Assembly: GCA_951812325.1 (NCBI GenBank)
Contig: OX638294.1
Coordinates: 3,510,859 to 3,574,858, forward strand
Length of the DNA: 64,000 nucleotides
Reading direction: 5' to 3'
DNA from: an uncultured Thermoanaerobaculia bacterium
GTDB lineage: Bacteria; Acidobacteriota; Thermoanaerobaculia; Multivoradales; Multivoraceae
Shown: piece by piece, positions 1-7,633 of the stretch
Position numbering within the stretch: the first letter of the stretch is position 1
Layout: every line of letters begins with the position of its first letter
Program-made: the position numbers and the translations under genes
The notes under the pieces: generated by a model
Database searches by the model: none
The model's input: only the letters and a program-made list of their open reading frames with translations
What the model was told of the DNA's origin: nothing

Positions 1-2490
1 AGGCCGCTTGCCGCTGTATGCAGCCACAGGGCGCCGTCGTCGTGGGTCGGTCTCCGAGCGGTTGGCGATTGCCGGCAGAAGCATCAGGTCCGAGAGTGGG
101 CGATTCAGGACACTGGCTGCGAGGAAGGTCGGTATCTCTCCGCGTTCCAGTTGTCTGAGGAGATCCGTCCGCCGCTCCTGCCACTTCGGCCACTCGCTAA
201 CGAGAGTCGGAAGGCTCATTCTCCGGAAGGGGCCGTCGTCGCCCGAGAGGGTGGCTGCGCGATTGAGCCATTCTGTGACCTGAGGTTCGTCGTCCCAGCC
301 GGCGTGGACCGCCAACAGGTGGATCCCCGCAAGAGCGTCGGGGTTGTCTTGCGCCTTGTCCGCAGCAGCGAAAGCCAACTCCTTCGCTCGCGGCAGGCCC
401 AGTCCGGCAGCCAAGCGGGCTGCGGCCGCCAAGTCCTGCCAGTCCCTGTCCTCGCGGGCCTGAAACTCCGACTCTACGATCGTGGACAGCGATTCCCAGT
501 CGCCGCTGTGAATCGCCAACTGGACCTCGAGATGTCGGTAGTTGGGGTCTGCCCGCAGGTCGGAAAGGGCTTGAAGACGGTCCCTGGCTTCGAGCAGTGA
601 ACCTTGGTAAAACTGGGACCAGCAGAAGCACAGCTTCAGACGGCCGGACTGCTCTACAAGCTCGGGGTTGGTGATCAGAAACTCCGCCAGACGGTTGTAC
701 TCCCTGGCCTCGGCGAGAACCATGGCGAAGCTCTCGGCGTGTTCCAGCGAGCGAGTTCGTTCAAAGAGGATCTCGCGGTAGTGCCGGAGCTCGGCGGAGT
801 TCCCCATGGCGGAAAGGTCTGCGACGAGCCCCAGGAGATCGGGCAGAGAGCCGGTCTTCTCGAACCACTGCTTCGCTGACGGTGTCCCGTTCTGGCTTTC
901 AACCGAGTCGACCACCGCGCGAAGACGTTCCGCCTCGGTCGGGGAGAGGCCATCTTCGGAAAGCTGATCGAGACGGCTTCTAGCCAGCTGAACACGCCCC
1001 GCCTGTGCGAGCGCATCGGCCTCCATAAGGAGGGCTAGCTGAGCCGAAGGACCGGCGAACTCCTCTCGGTGTTGGGCCATGTAGTCGGCAACGGCGCCTG
1101 GTGCGCCTTGTGCACGGGCAAGGGCTAACCGGGCCGCGGCTGCGGAGGGAGTGGTTTCTCCGCGCTTGGCTACTTCCCGTCGGATCGCCTGATTGGTCTC
1201 TTCCAGGTCGAACTCGACGTCAAACTGAACTGCCAAGTGGACTAGACGAAGGTGCTGTGCGGGATTCTGGAGCATCCTCTTCAACTCCAGACCGGCCGCG
1301 TCGCGGCGCTGAGGATCCAGGAGGTCAAGCCACAGGGCGTACTCCTCGGAAAGGTCTGCGGCGGTGGCGCAGCCGAGGCGCCGCGCTGCGCTGGCTGCCG
1401 CTCGGAAGCGTCGTCCGGCGAATCGCCGGGAGCGCACAGCGGAGTGATCCGAGGCAAGAAATCCAGCCGTGAAGAGTGGCACTTGGGTGCGAACGGTGTG
1501 TCGGACTTCGACCGGTACAGTGCGAAGTAATGCTGTTACTCCAGCGAGGTGACTGAGCGCGAGTTCCTCTTCACAGCCATCAGCGGCAATGGAATCGAGT
1601 ACACACGAAGCTGAATCCCATTCACCAAACTCAAGAAGCCAGGCGAGAAGGAAGGTCTTGCCGTCCGAGTCCAGGTCTGTAGCCCGGATCCCGGCGTTCC
1701 TTGCCCATTCAATGGCTCCCCGTGGTTCGCTCTGATCCGCGGCCACTATGAGAGAAGCCGACCGCGCCATAGGAGAGTCGAGATCGGCGAGAGCGCCGAG
1801 GGCTGTGCGATGATCGCCCTCGTGCGACCTGATCAGGGCTGCGGCGATCTTGACTTCCTCGGGAGCGCCTAGACTCTTCGCGTGTTGGAGAAACTCTTTG
1901 GCGGCCTTCAACTCGTCCGTCCGGAGGAGCCGGGCGCACCAAGCCAGTGCGCGGGCACGCACGGCGGCGGTAGCGCCCGCGTACTCGCCAGCCGTCAAGG
2001 CTGTGCCGAACTGGAGACAGCGTTGGGGCGCGTCAAAGCCGTCGATGAACCGGCCCCGTCTAATGATCTTGAGAGTCTTCTCGACCTCCTGATCCACGAT
2101 TGAAGTGGGGAAGGGTAGCGTAGGGGCTGTGTAGGAAGTGGGGCTGATCGACTCCACTGCGGTCGCTGGGATGTTGTCCTCGTGCCTTCTCTTCCATTCT
2201 CGCAGGCACTCAGCCGTATAGGTCGCGGGCCGGTCGTCCACGATCTTGTGACAATTTCGACATAGAACTATCAGGTTGGAGGGGGCGTGGATGTGTTCCG
2301 GGGTGAGTTCCTGATTCCACCGAGCGCTCCCGGGACTCTTCCCGTGTATGTGGCACACTTCGCCAACGACCGTCGTCGGCTCGCCAGGTTCTGCCCCATC
2401 CGTGAGGCGTCGCTGGCATCCTGGATTTGCACACTGATCCCCGCTTCGGGCGAAGAGTGCCTTCTCAGTCTTGTGAGACGGGCGCTTCAT
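1..2490 (-). CDS. HNH endonuclease with very long helical C-terminal region (partial, runs off left edge)
   Basis: One minus-strand frame is open from 2562 to base 1 without a stop, so 830 codons are visible and the C-terminus lies outside the window. The ATG at 2490 gives a textbook HNH nuclease head: C20 and C25, then CHIH at 46-49, N72, and LCRNCHKIVD at 76-85. The metal-binding HNH fold cuts nucleic acid. Residues from about 110 on are rich in Ala, Leu and Glu in amphipathic stretches, which suggests a TPR-like or alpha-solenoid region (inference). A TTG at 2562 overlaps the upstream gene's stop as TTGA and would add 24 residues; I chose ATG 2490 because it gives the usual short lead-in to the HNH motif. 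The substrate is unknown. Last gene of the minus-strand accessory run. Confidence 0.82.
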   Translation of the reverse strand, partial: MKRPSHKTEKALFARSGDQCANPGCQRRLTDGAEPGEPTTVVGEVCHIHGKSPGSARWNQELTPEHIHAPSNLIVLCRNCHKIVDDRPATYTAECLREWKRRHEDNIPATAVESISPTSYTAPTLPFPTSIVDQEVEKTLKIIRRGRFIDGFDAPQRCLQFGTALTAGEYAGATAAVRARALAWCARLLRTDELKAAKEFLQHAKSLGAPEEVKIAAALIRSHEGDHRTALGALADLDSPMARSASLIVAADQSEPRGAIEWARNAGIRATDLDSDGKTFLLAWLLEFGEWDSASCVLDSIAADGCEEELALSHLAGVTALLRTVPVEVRHTVRTQVPLFTAGFLASDHSAVRSRRFAGRRFRAAASAARRLGCATAADLSEEYALWLDLLDPQRRDAAGLELKRMLQNPAQHLRLVHLAVQFDVEFDLEETNQAIRREVAKRGETTPSAAAARLALARAQGAPGAVADYMAQHREEFAGPSAQLALLMEADALAQAGRVQLARSRLDQLSEDGLSPTEAERLRAVVDSVESQNGTPSAKQWFEKTGSLPDLLGLVADLSAMGNSAELRHYREILFERTRSLEHAESFAMVLAEAREYNRLAEFLITNPELVEQSGRLKLCFCWSQFYQGSLLEARDRLQALSDLRADPNYRHLEVQLAIHSGDWESLSTIVESEFQAREDRDWQDLAAAARLAAGLGLPRAKELAFAAADKAQDNPDALAGIHLLAVHAGWDDEPQVTEWLNRAATLSGDDGPFRRMSLPTLVSEWPKWQERRTDLLRQLERGEIPTFLAASVLNRPLSDLMLLPAIANRSETDPRRRRPVAAYSGKRP

Positions 2491-2558
2491 TTCTGGGGTG
2501 ACGCTTGGTTGGCCGGACGGACCCGGGACTTCAGGGGGCCTAGGCGGATGAGCGACTC

Positions 2559-3122
2559 TCAACTACTCGGCAGAGCCACCATCGTCAGCGGAGGCCGGCC
2601 AACGGTCGACGGTAAGGCCGCCGGGTCGGAGGGGGCCCGGGACACGGGGACTGTGCGGTCCAGATAGGCGTTCACGGCGTGCAGAACGTGACCGCTTGCC
2701 GCCATTCTCGCCCTGTCCTGGGAGGGGAGCGGTGTGCGAAGGCGGAACAGCGCCGAATGGCGTTGCGGCTGCGGGAGTCCGTCCCCGGTGAAGGGGGGCC
2801 ACGCGGTATGGGGCGGGGCAGTGAAGAACAGCCCGGCGTTCTCGCCGGCACATCCCGTTCGGGGTCCGATGGCCGCCGGGAGGTTTGGGCCGACATCCAC
2901 GACGCGTGTGACTCGAAGGCCCTCCACTTTCTTAACGTCCCTGACTGCGGAGAGGATCGCTTCGCCCAAGCCGGCTGCTTCGCGGTCGAAGTCGATGTAG
3001 TGGGTGTCGTCGACACTCCCGATCGTGGCATCGTCGCAGCCGGCTTCGAAGAGGGCGTCGAACACGGTTCTGGACCGTAAATCGGCGCCTTCGACGATCA
3101 GAGTGAACTGCTGGTTCGGCAT
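2559..3122 (-). CDS. Antitoxin/regulator-like partner of the HicA-like protein
   Basis: 187 aa. The start at 3122 is fixed by a perfect AGGAGG eight bases upstream. The first about 75 residues carry a motif set I associate with small regulator-like proteins next to HicA-like toxins: FTLIVEGADL, then LFEAGCDDATIG, then YIDFDREAA. In that family a winged-helix or HTH segment follows. Here the corresponding stretch (about residues 78-115, around AAIGPRTG and WPPFTGDG) is collinear in outline but strongly diverged, and the tail is Pro/Arg-rich. The DNA-binding part may therefore be degenerate. It lies 26 bp after the HicA-like gene and is likely co-transcribed. The antitoxin role is inferred from pairing only. 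Confidence 0.6.
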   Translation of the reverse strand: MPNQQFTLIVEGADLRSRTVFDALFEAGCDDATIGSVDDTHYIDFDREAAGLGEAILSAVRDVKKVEGLRVTRVVDVGPNLPAAIGPRTGCAGENAGLFFTAPPHTAWPPFTGDGLPQPQRHSALFRLRTPLPSQDRARMAASGHVLHAVNAYLDRTVPVSRAPSDPAALPSTVGRPPLTMVALPSS

Positions 3123-3148
3123 CGGCTTGTCCTCCTGGTTCCGGTGGT

Positions 3149-3373
3149 TCACTTGTGGGGGCAGCGCCTGACTTTTCGCCGAAGGCGTTTGGCATGGTTG
3201 CCGCGGTTCTTGGGCGTGGATGCGATCCAGGCTTGGCAACCCGAACGGTTTGCTGCACCGCATCTCATCACGCCCCAGGAGTGGCCACGTGGGCTCAGAG
3301 TCACGGTCCAGCCTGCATCCTCCGCTTCAGCCAGTGCGGCTTCGACCTCCTTCTTCGGGTGTCGAGGCCGCAC
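3149..3373 (-). CDS. HicA-like small toxin-type protein
   Basis: 74 aa. The GTG at 3373 is the first start after an in-frame TGA. It matches the pattern of short proteins that begin with K-K-E-V-E-A-A-L, carry a G-H-S-W-G core and end with STPKN.GNHA followed by a basic tail. The core His (GHSWG, about residue 31) is where HicA-type double-stranded-RNA-binding toxins carry their catalytic His. Cys pairs near MRCGAANRSGC (residues 36-46) may bind metal. In this family the gene precedes the regulator-like partner, as here. Toxicity is not shown; the role is inferred from family and gene pairing. Confidence 0.65.
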   Translation of the reverse strand: MRPRHPKKEVEAALAEAEDAGWTVTLSPRGHSWGVMRCGAANRSGCQAWIASTPKNRGNHAKRLRRKVRRCPHK

Positions 3374-3416
3374 GTGGGTTCTTCAATGCGCCGCATCAGT
3401 TGGGCGTTCTGCCGGG

Positions 3417-3482
3417 TCAGCAAGCCCACCTTCTCAAGCAGGCGATCAGCGCGGCGAGCAGCAGCGGCAGCAGCAGGTTCAT
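3417..3482 (-). CDS. 21-residue Leu/Ala-rich membrane micropeptide
   Basis: A 21 aa frame of the form MNLLLPLLLAALIAC followed by LRRWAC: one hydrophobic helix with a short basic tail. Its ATG overlaps the stop of the upstream 51 aa membrane protein (ATGA at 3482-3479), so translation coupling is plausible. No homologue recognised. Small single-helix peptides with basic ends can be holin-like or type I toxin-like, but nothing here proves it. The hydrophobic pattern could also arise from the CTG-rich composition. Confidence 0.35.
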   Translation of the reverse strand: MNLLLPLLLAALIACLRRWAC

Positions 3483-3634
3483 ACCAGTATCAGAGCCGCC
3501 AACACCCCCCCGAACAGCAGCGCCAGGACAAGCCTGGCAACAGGTCCTGCTTCTTTCTGTAGAAAGCTGAAGCGCTGAACCGCGCCGCGTACCCACTCGG
3601 AGCGGTGGCCTGTACTCGGGCCTCTGATGAGCAA
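3479..3634 (-). CDS. 51-residue single-pass membrane protein
   Basis: The start is a TTG at 3634 with a strong Shine-Dalgarno (AGGAGGG at 3647-3641) six bases upstream. It begins four bases after the stop of the secreted-protein gene. The N-terminal half is polar and basic; the last about 22 residues (VARLVLALLFGGVLAALILV) form one transmembrane helix. Ribosome site, tight spacing and ATGA overlap with the next micro-ORF argue that it is real. Function unknown. Confidence 0.5.
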   Translation of the reverse strand: MLIRGPSTGHRSEWVRGAVQRFSFLQKEAGPVARLVLALLFGGVLAALILV

Positions 3635-3637
3635 GCG

Positions 3638-4000
3638 TTACCCTCCTAGGGTGCACTCCCAAAACTGCACCAAACCGATCCCGGCCGCCTCGGCTCCTAT
3701 ACCGATCCCGATATACCCGAGAATCGGGTTTTTCATTACCCAGCTCCCACCAAGGAACAGGCCAGCGTCGAATCCCAGGCCCGTTGCCAACGTGAGCAGG
3801 TCGTCGCACCAAGTATCCATGTCCCAGTCGTTGCCGTCAAAGCTGCACCATCCGTTCGGGTTCCCCTGCGTCGGATACGCCCAGATTCCTCCAGCGCCGT
3901 TGCAAGCCTCGGGGCTCATGTGTGCCGACACAACTGACGTCGGCTGATCCGCAGCCGCCATCGTCGGCGAGCCTCCGATCAGCAGCGCGAAGAACAGCAC
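3638..4000 (-). CDS. Small secreted/membrane Cys- and Trp-containing protein, unknown
   Basis: 120 aa from a GTG at 4000. The first about 17 residues (LFFALLIGG then MAAA) look like a short signal peptide. The middle holds Cys at about 34, 47 and 64 with a Gly/Asn/Trp-rich stretch (GGIWAYPTQGNPNGWCSF). A Gly/Ile-rich hydrophobic segment near the C-terminus (ILGYIGIGIGAEAAGIGL) looks like a membrane helix or class II bacteriocin-like tail, followed by ECTLGG. It is first in a run of five closely spaced minus-strand genes. A bacteriocin-like or toxin-like peptide is possible but unproven. Confidence 0.5.
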   Translation of the reverse strand: MLFFALLIGGSPTMAAADQPTSVVSAHMSPEACNGAGGIWAYPTQGNPNGWCSFDGNDWDMDTWCDDLLTLATGLGFDAGLFLGGSWVMKNPILGYIGIGIGAEAAGIGLVQFWECTLGG

Positions 4001-4513
4001 GCTCGACAGTGCGCCTCAAAGTGTCTCCCTCATTCCGTAGCCTCCCGTTGTAGGCGCTACAGCCCCCCGTTCAGCCGCCCATCCGCGAACGTCCCCCGCC
4101 GTAGACTGTGATTCAACGATACTACCGTAGCAGACAGGCTCCGCAGGGCAAGCGGTCGGCCAACGCGCTGATACCTTCGCGCACGGTCCGCTACGGTCCG
4201 CGACTCGAACCCGCGTAGGCTGTGATTCAACGTCTCCCTTCCGGGATTCCGTCTGCCTCCGTAGCGGGCCACTTGAACCCGCCGCCAGACCGCGAGAGAC
4301 GCGCAGGAAGCCGCCGAGACGGGCCGCCGGGTAGCTCAACCGTCCGGGCCGGGAACGGCGCGGGAACGGGCGCTCAGCCGCTCGCGGCGCGTTCCCTGGC
4401 GGCGATCCATGCGCAGGTTTCGCACTGGTCGCGCTGCGCGTCCTGCCTGCCGCACGCGGGGCAGGAAGGGCCGGCCAGCGCCTCGGGGCGCGGGGCGGCG
4501 TAGGATCCCGCGC
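4001..4513. other. Gene-poor stretch between accessory operon and HTH gene
   Basis: No gene with convincing coding character. It contains the 19-bp direct repeat listed separately. On the minus strand at 4374-4510 one frame encodes a C-x2-C-x10-C-x2-C zinc-ribbon-like pattern (CPACGRQDAQRDQCETC) but has no usable start codon near it. The promoters for the divergent genes on both sides should lie here; I could not assign -35/-10 boxes. Confidence 0.4.
4100..4232. repeat. Direct repeat pair, 19 bp, 18 of 19 identical
   Basis: CGTAGACTGTGATTCAACG at 4100-4118 and CGTAGGCTGTGATTCAACG at 4214-4232, 114 bp apart. It lies at the border of the accessory region. It could be a regulator-binding pair or the scar of a recombined attachment site. 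Only two copies are seen, so it is not a CRISPR. Confidence 0.55.
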
Positions 4514-4924
4514 ATGGCGAAGGCGCTCGACGGCAAACACTCCGCCGCAGCGCTCGCGCTCGGCGAGGGCGCAACCGTCGCCGAAGCCGCCGAGGCTGCC
4601 GGCGTCAGCGCCTCGACCGTCAGCAGGTGGCAGCGCGAAGAACACTTCGCGGCGCTCATCCGGGTTGCCGCCGATGATGCGGCGCTCGAACATCGGCGCA
4701 GCCTCCGGGCGCTCAAAGCGGACGCCGGGGCGACCGTAGCGCGCATCCTCAAGGGCGGCGAGGGAATCCCGGCAGCCGTCCAGTTGCGGGCAGCGCTCGC
4801 CATCCTCGGCGACGACCTCGACCGCCTCGACCGCGAACCGCCACGGCGTGAAGCGTTCAGCGGCGTCTCTGGCGTACTGGAACGCTTGGGCGCAGAAGAA
4901 CTCTACGGCGTGCGCTCGGCGTAG
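4514..4924 (+). CDS. HTH-domain protein, small-terminase or transposon-regulator type
   Basis: 136 aa from ATG 4514; the longer upstream frame is Arg-rich and lacks protein character. The N-terminus contains a clear helix-turn-helix (TVAEAAEAAGVSASTVSRWQ, about residues 19-38), then a helical region with RSLRALKADAGATVARIL. Such proteins occur as phage terminase small subunits and as regulators of mobile elements. It converges with a broken minus-strand HTH gene (4903-5355). Exact role unknown. Confidence 0.5.
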   Translation: MAKALDGKHSAAALALGEGATVAEAAEAAGVSASTVSRWQREEHFAALIRVAADDAALEHRRSLRALKADAGATVARILKGGEGIPAAVQLRAALAILGDDLDRLDREPPRREAFSGVSGVLERLGAEELYGVRSA

Positions 4925-5355
4925 CGCTCGCGGCGAGGGCGCAGGGCGCGGTCTCTCTGGCCGCCGAGGGCCGCTGGGAAAGCCGCCAGCGGGTGAGAGT
5001 CGGGTCGCGGGCCGTATTCGTTCCGGCGCTCATCGTAGAACGACTCGAACGGGCGACCAGGGCCGCGCCGAGGGTCGTAGCCGAGAGCGAACGGGAGACC
5101 TCGCGGCGCTCGCTTCGGGGTCGGCGGCAACGCGCCTATTTCGCGGGCCTCGCGGTCCGCCTCGACGTACTCGCGCCGCCAGCGCCGGGCGTCCGTTCTG
5201 CGGTTGTCGGCGCGCCAGAACTTCCGGCGCTCGGCGTAGGCCGCATGGTAGATCGGGCAACCGCCGCGCTCGACTGGCCGCCGCCAGCGCTAAACCGTCC
5301 GTTCGCTCACGCCGTGCTCGGCGGCGACACGGGCAACTGTCCACTCCGGCCAGCC
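4903..5355 (-). pseudogene. HTH gene remnant with internal amber codon, truncated at its 5' side
   Basis: Reading minus from about 5355 gives GWPEWTVARVAAEHGVSERT, then V and an in-frame TAG, then RWRRP and a further about 125 residues of protein-like sequence (YHAAYAERRKFWR, then FALGYDPRRGPGRPFESFYDE) to a stop at 4903. The TAG falls inside an otherwise normal HTH motif (SERTV-stop-RWRR). Upstream the frame meets the helicase remnant at about 5355-5362, so the 5' part is lost. The downstream portion has an ATG at 5130 but no obvious ribosome site. Confidence 0.5.
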
Positions 5356-5359
5356 GCCT

Positions 5360-6392
5360 GGCGGTGGACGAACTGCACACGTTCGACGGCGCGCAGGGCA
5401 CGGACCTCGCTTGCCTCGTTCGGCGGCTGCGCGCTCGGCTCGGCGTGGGCGATGGCCTGATCTGCGCCGGCACGTCGGCGACGCTCGGCGGCGAAGGCGC
5501 CGAGCCGGATCTGCGGGAGTACGTGTCCCGGATCTTCGATCAGCCGTTCGAGCCGGGGTCGATCGTGGGCGAGACCCGGCAGAGCATCGACGAGTTCCTC
5601 GGCGGCTCGTTGATTGGCGGACACCTCATGCCGCGGGCCGACCTTGCGGATGTGGTCGACCGCCGGCAGGCATCGGCGGAGGACTACGTCCGCGCGCTGC
5701 ACGAGTTGTTCTTCGGCGTGCCCATCGAAGGCGGCTTCGAGTCGGCGGACTGGCGCGTCGCGCTGGCCCACCGCCCGCGCGAGCACGCAACGTTCGTCAA
5801 CCTGCTCAGGGTGCTCGACGGGCGGACCATGCCAGTGACGGAGGTTGCGGATCGGCTCTGCCGAAGCCTGCCGGTTGCCACCGGGCGCGAGGCGCTCGCG
5901 GTGCTCGACGGGCTTTGCGCCCTGATCTCCGCTGCGCGGCGGCGGGAGGAAGGCGAGGAGTCGGGCCGGCTCCTGCCGTTTCTGCAGGTCGGCCTGCATC
6001 TCTGGGTGCGGGAACTCCGCCGCATGGTGTGCAGCGTCTTCGACGTAGCCTCGGTGCACGGTTCCCATGAAGGCGCCGCGGTCAAAGCGGGTGGCGAGAC
6101 ATCGACCGACGCGGCGGCAGGAAGACGCGCGGCGGTGGGCACGGCCCGTCAGCGCAACTCAGCCGCGATTGTCCTCACTGCGGCGCCGTGGAGGCGTTGA
6201 TCATCTTCGGCGCGCGGGCGTCCAGCCTGCTCAGTGTGGCGCTTGGCCAGACCTTCGCCTCGCGCCACAACGACGACCGCAAGGTCATCGCGTTCTCCGA
6301 CAACGTGCAGGATGCCGCCCACCGGGCGGGCTTCATTGCTGCCCGAACCTGGCCGAACAACGTGCGGGCCGCCATCGCCCAGGTCGTCGAAG
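5360..6392 (+). pseudogene. DEAD/DEAH-box helicase remnant (N- and C-truncated, frameshifted)
   Basis: Homology starts abruptly with VDELHTFDGAQGTDLACL, the DExH Walker B region of a large SF2 helicase, then ICAGTSATLGGEG (motif III-like) and a long conserved middle to LWVRELRRMV at about 6030. The frame then breaks and the match resumes in another frame with DCPHCGAVEALIIFGARAS and KVIAFSDNVQDAAHRAGF to about 6390. Motif I (Walker A) and the C-terminal end are absent. Helicases of this kind often sit in phage-defence loci, but this copy cannot be functional. Confidence 0.75.
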
Positions 6393-6393
6393 A

Positions 6394-6502
6394 AAACCGT
6401 CGACATGCGTCGAGGCCACGCCGCCGCGACGGCGCGTTCGAACCGCTCAGCGCCCTCTTCTGCAAGGAGAATCGCCAGGAGAGCGGACGTGTCGATGATC
6501 AC
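6394..6502 (-). pseudogene. vapC: Truncated VapC PIN-domain toxin
   Basis: GTG 6502 overlaps the stop of the upstream VapB (GTGA). It encodes VIIDTSALLAILLAEEGAER and continues to AWPRRMSTV, the first about 36 residues of a PIN RNase including the first catalytic Asp (D4). At about 6395 the PIN similarity stops and the sequence becomes the antisense of the helicase remnant. The remaining acidic residues of the active site are missing, so the toxin is inactive. Confidence 0.75.
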
Positions 6503-6756
6503 TTCGGCAGGCCCCGCTCGTTGTAGAGAAAATCCCCGTGCTCGATGGCGGAGGGTCCTGGTTTCAGGAGCATGGAGCAGCGTTGTCCGATCTCGTGAAG
6601 TTCGCGAGCCAAGGTGTCGGCCCGACTTTGTCTCTGCTCGCGATCCAACCGCTCCCGCAAGGCGACGGTGATCGCCCAGGTCCTGGTCTCGCCTGTGAGG
6701 CGAGCAAGTTCGCTGGCAAGGCGGCAGGTCTCTTCGTTCTTGATGTTCAGACTCAT
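6499..6756 (-). CDS. vapB: VapB-type antitoxin, orphaned
   Basis: 85 aa from ATG 6756 with GGAGA nine bases upstream. MSLNIKNEETCRLASELARL and the following TGETRTWAITVALRERLDR form a ribbon-helix-helix-like DNA-binding domain, as in VapB antitoxins paired with PIN toxins. The C-terminal part (HEIGQR...LYNERGLPK) is the toxin-binding tail. Its partner is truncated. The antitoxin could persist as a repressor or as protection against related toxins. Confidence 0.75.
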   Translation of the reverse strand: MSLNIKNEETCRLASELARLTGETRTWAITVALRERLDREQRQSRADTLARELHEIGQRCSMLLKPGPSAIEHGDFLYNERGLPK

Positions 6757-6885
6757 GGGCGATCTCCGGCTGGAGACTGCCCGGTGATTTTGCCCTGTTG
6801 CGCCATCGGAAGGGCCTTCGAGTTCGACTGCCTTGGCGGCCGGCTTTCCCATTCACCGGCGTTTCTGACATCCTGTACCGGTCCC

Positions 6886-7602
6886 ATGACCGACGAGCAA
6901 ACGACGGCCTCACCGCGGGTGCTCTGGGGTTGCAGCACGTCGCGGACGATGCGCCCGCTCTGGGCGCTGGCCGAGTTGGGGCTTGACTACGAGCACCGGC
7001 CGATCGGTCCGCGCACGGGGGAAACGCAGACGGAGGAGTTCACGCGGCTCAATCCGCGGCAGAAGATCCCGGTGCTCCAGGACGGTGATCTGAGGCTCGC
7101 GGAGAGCGCGGCGATCGTGAATTACCTGGCGGAGAAATACGGCGAACCGGACGGTCTGATGCCGGCCGCAGGCAGCGAGGCCCGGGCGCGCTACGACCAG
7201 TGGGCGTTCTTCGTCATGATGGAGCTCGACGCGCACACGCTGTACATCATCCGCAAGCATCGCGACCTCGCTCACCTGTACGGCGAGTCTCCGACCGCGA
7301 TCCAGGCCGCGTCGGAGGGGTTCGCCAAGCAGTCGGCGGTGGCGGAACTCGAGTTTGCGCACGGACGGGAGTTCCTGCTGGGCGACCGCTTCACCGGCGT
7401 CGACATCCTGCTCGGCAGTTGCCTGGACTGGGCGGTTGCCTACAGGGAGCCGATTGGCCCGCGGCTTGCCGCCTACCGGGAGCGGCTGAATGCCCGGCCG
7501 GCCTACGCCCAGGCCGTCCAGGCGAATTTCTTCGCCAGACCGGAGCTCTTGCCGCCGTCGCTGGCGGACGGCGAGTCGGCAGCGGCCGGCGGATCACCCT
7601 GA
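6886..7602 (+). CDS. Glutathione S-transferase family protein
   Basis: 238 aa. The start ATG 6886 places the thioredoxin-like N-domain (VLWGCSTSRTMRPLWALAEL, glutathione site; KIPVLQDGDLRLAESAAI, the cis-Pro and ES motif) at residues 11-75, followed by an all-helical C-domain (about 100-225). Such enzymes conjugate glutathione to electrophiles or isomerise substrates in the cytosol. A Ser/Thr-type active site (CSTS) is likely. The ZIP transporter gene follows 31 bp downstream on the same strand. Confidence 0.85.
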   Translation: MTDEQTTASPRVLWGCSTSRTMRPLWALAELGLDYEHRPIGPRTGETQTEEFTRLNPRQKIPVLQDGDLRLAESAAIVNYLAEKYGEPDGLMPAAGSEARARYDQWAFFVMMELDAHTLYIIRKHRDLAHLYGESPTAIQAASEGFAKQSAVAELEFAHGREFLLGDRFTGVDILLGSCLDWAVAYREPIGPRLAAYRERLNARPAYAQAVQANFFARPELLPPSLADGESAAAGGSP

Positions 7603-7633
7603 GCGGTCGACACGATAGAGAAGGAGCCCCCTG

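Noticed and set aside
4100..4232. Possible CRISPR from the 19-bp repeat
   Set aside because: Only two copies, spacing of 114 bp and no cas genes.
4200..4260. tRNA-like T-loop on the minus strand (GGGTTCGAGTCG)
   Set aside because: The T-stem does not pair beyond one or two bases and no anticodon arm or acceptor stem can be built.
4374..4510. Minus-strand zinc-ribbon-like pattern CPACGRQDAQRDQCETC
   Set aside because: Attractive spacing, but no start codon in the correct frame close by and no supporting neighbour. Kept only as a note.
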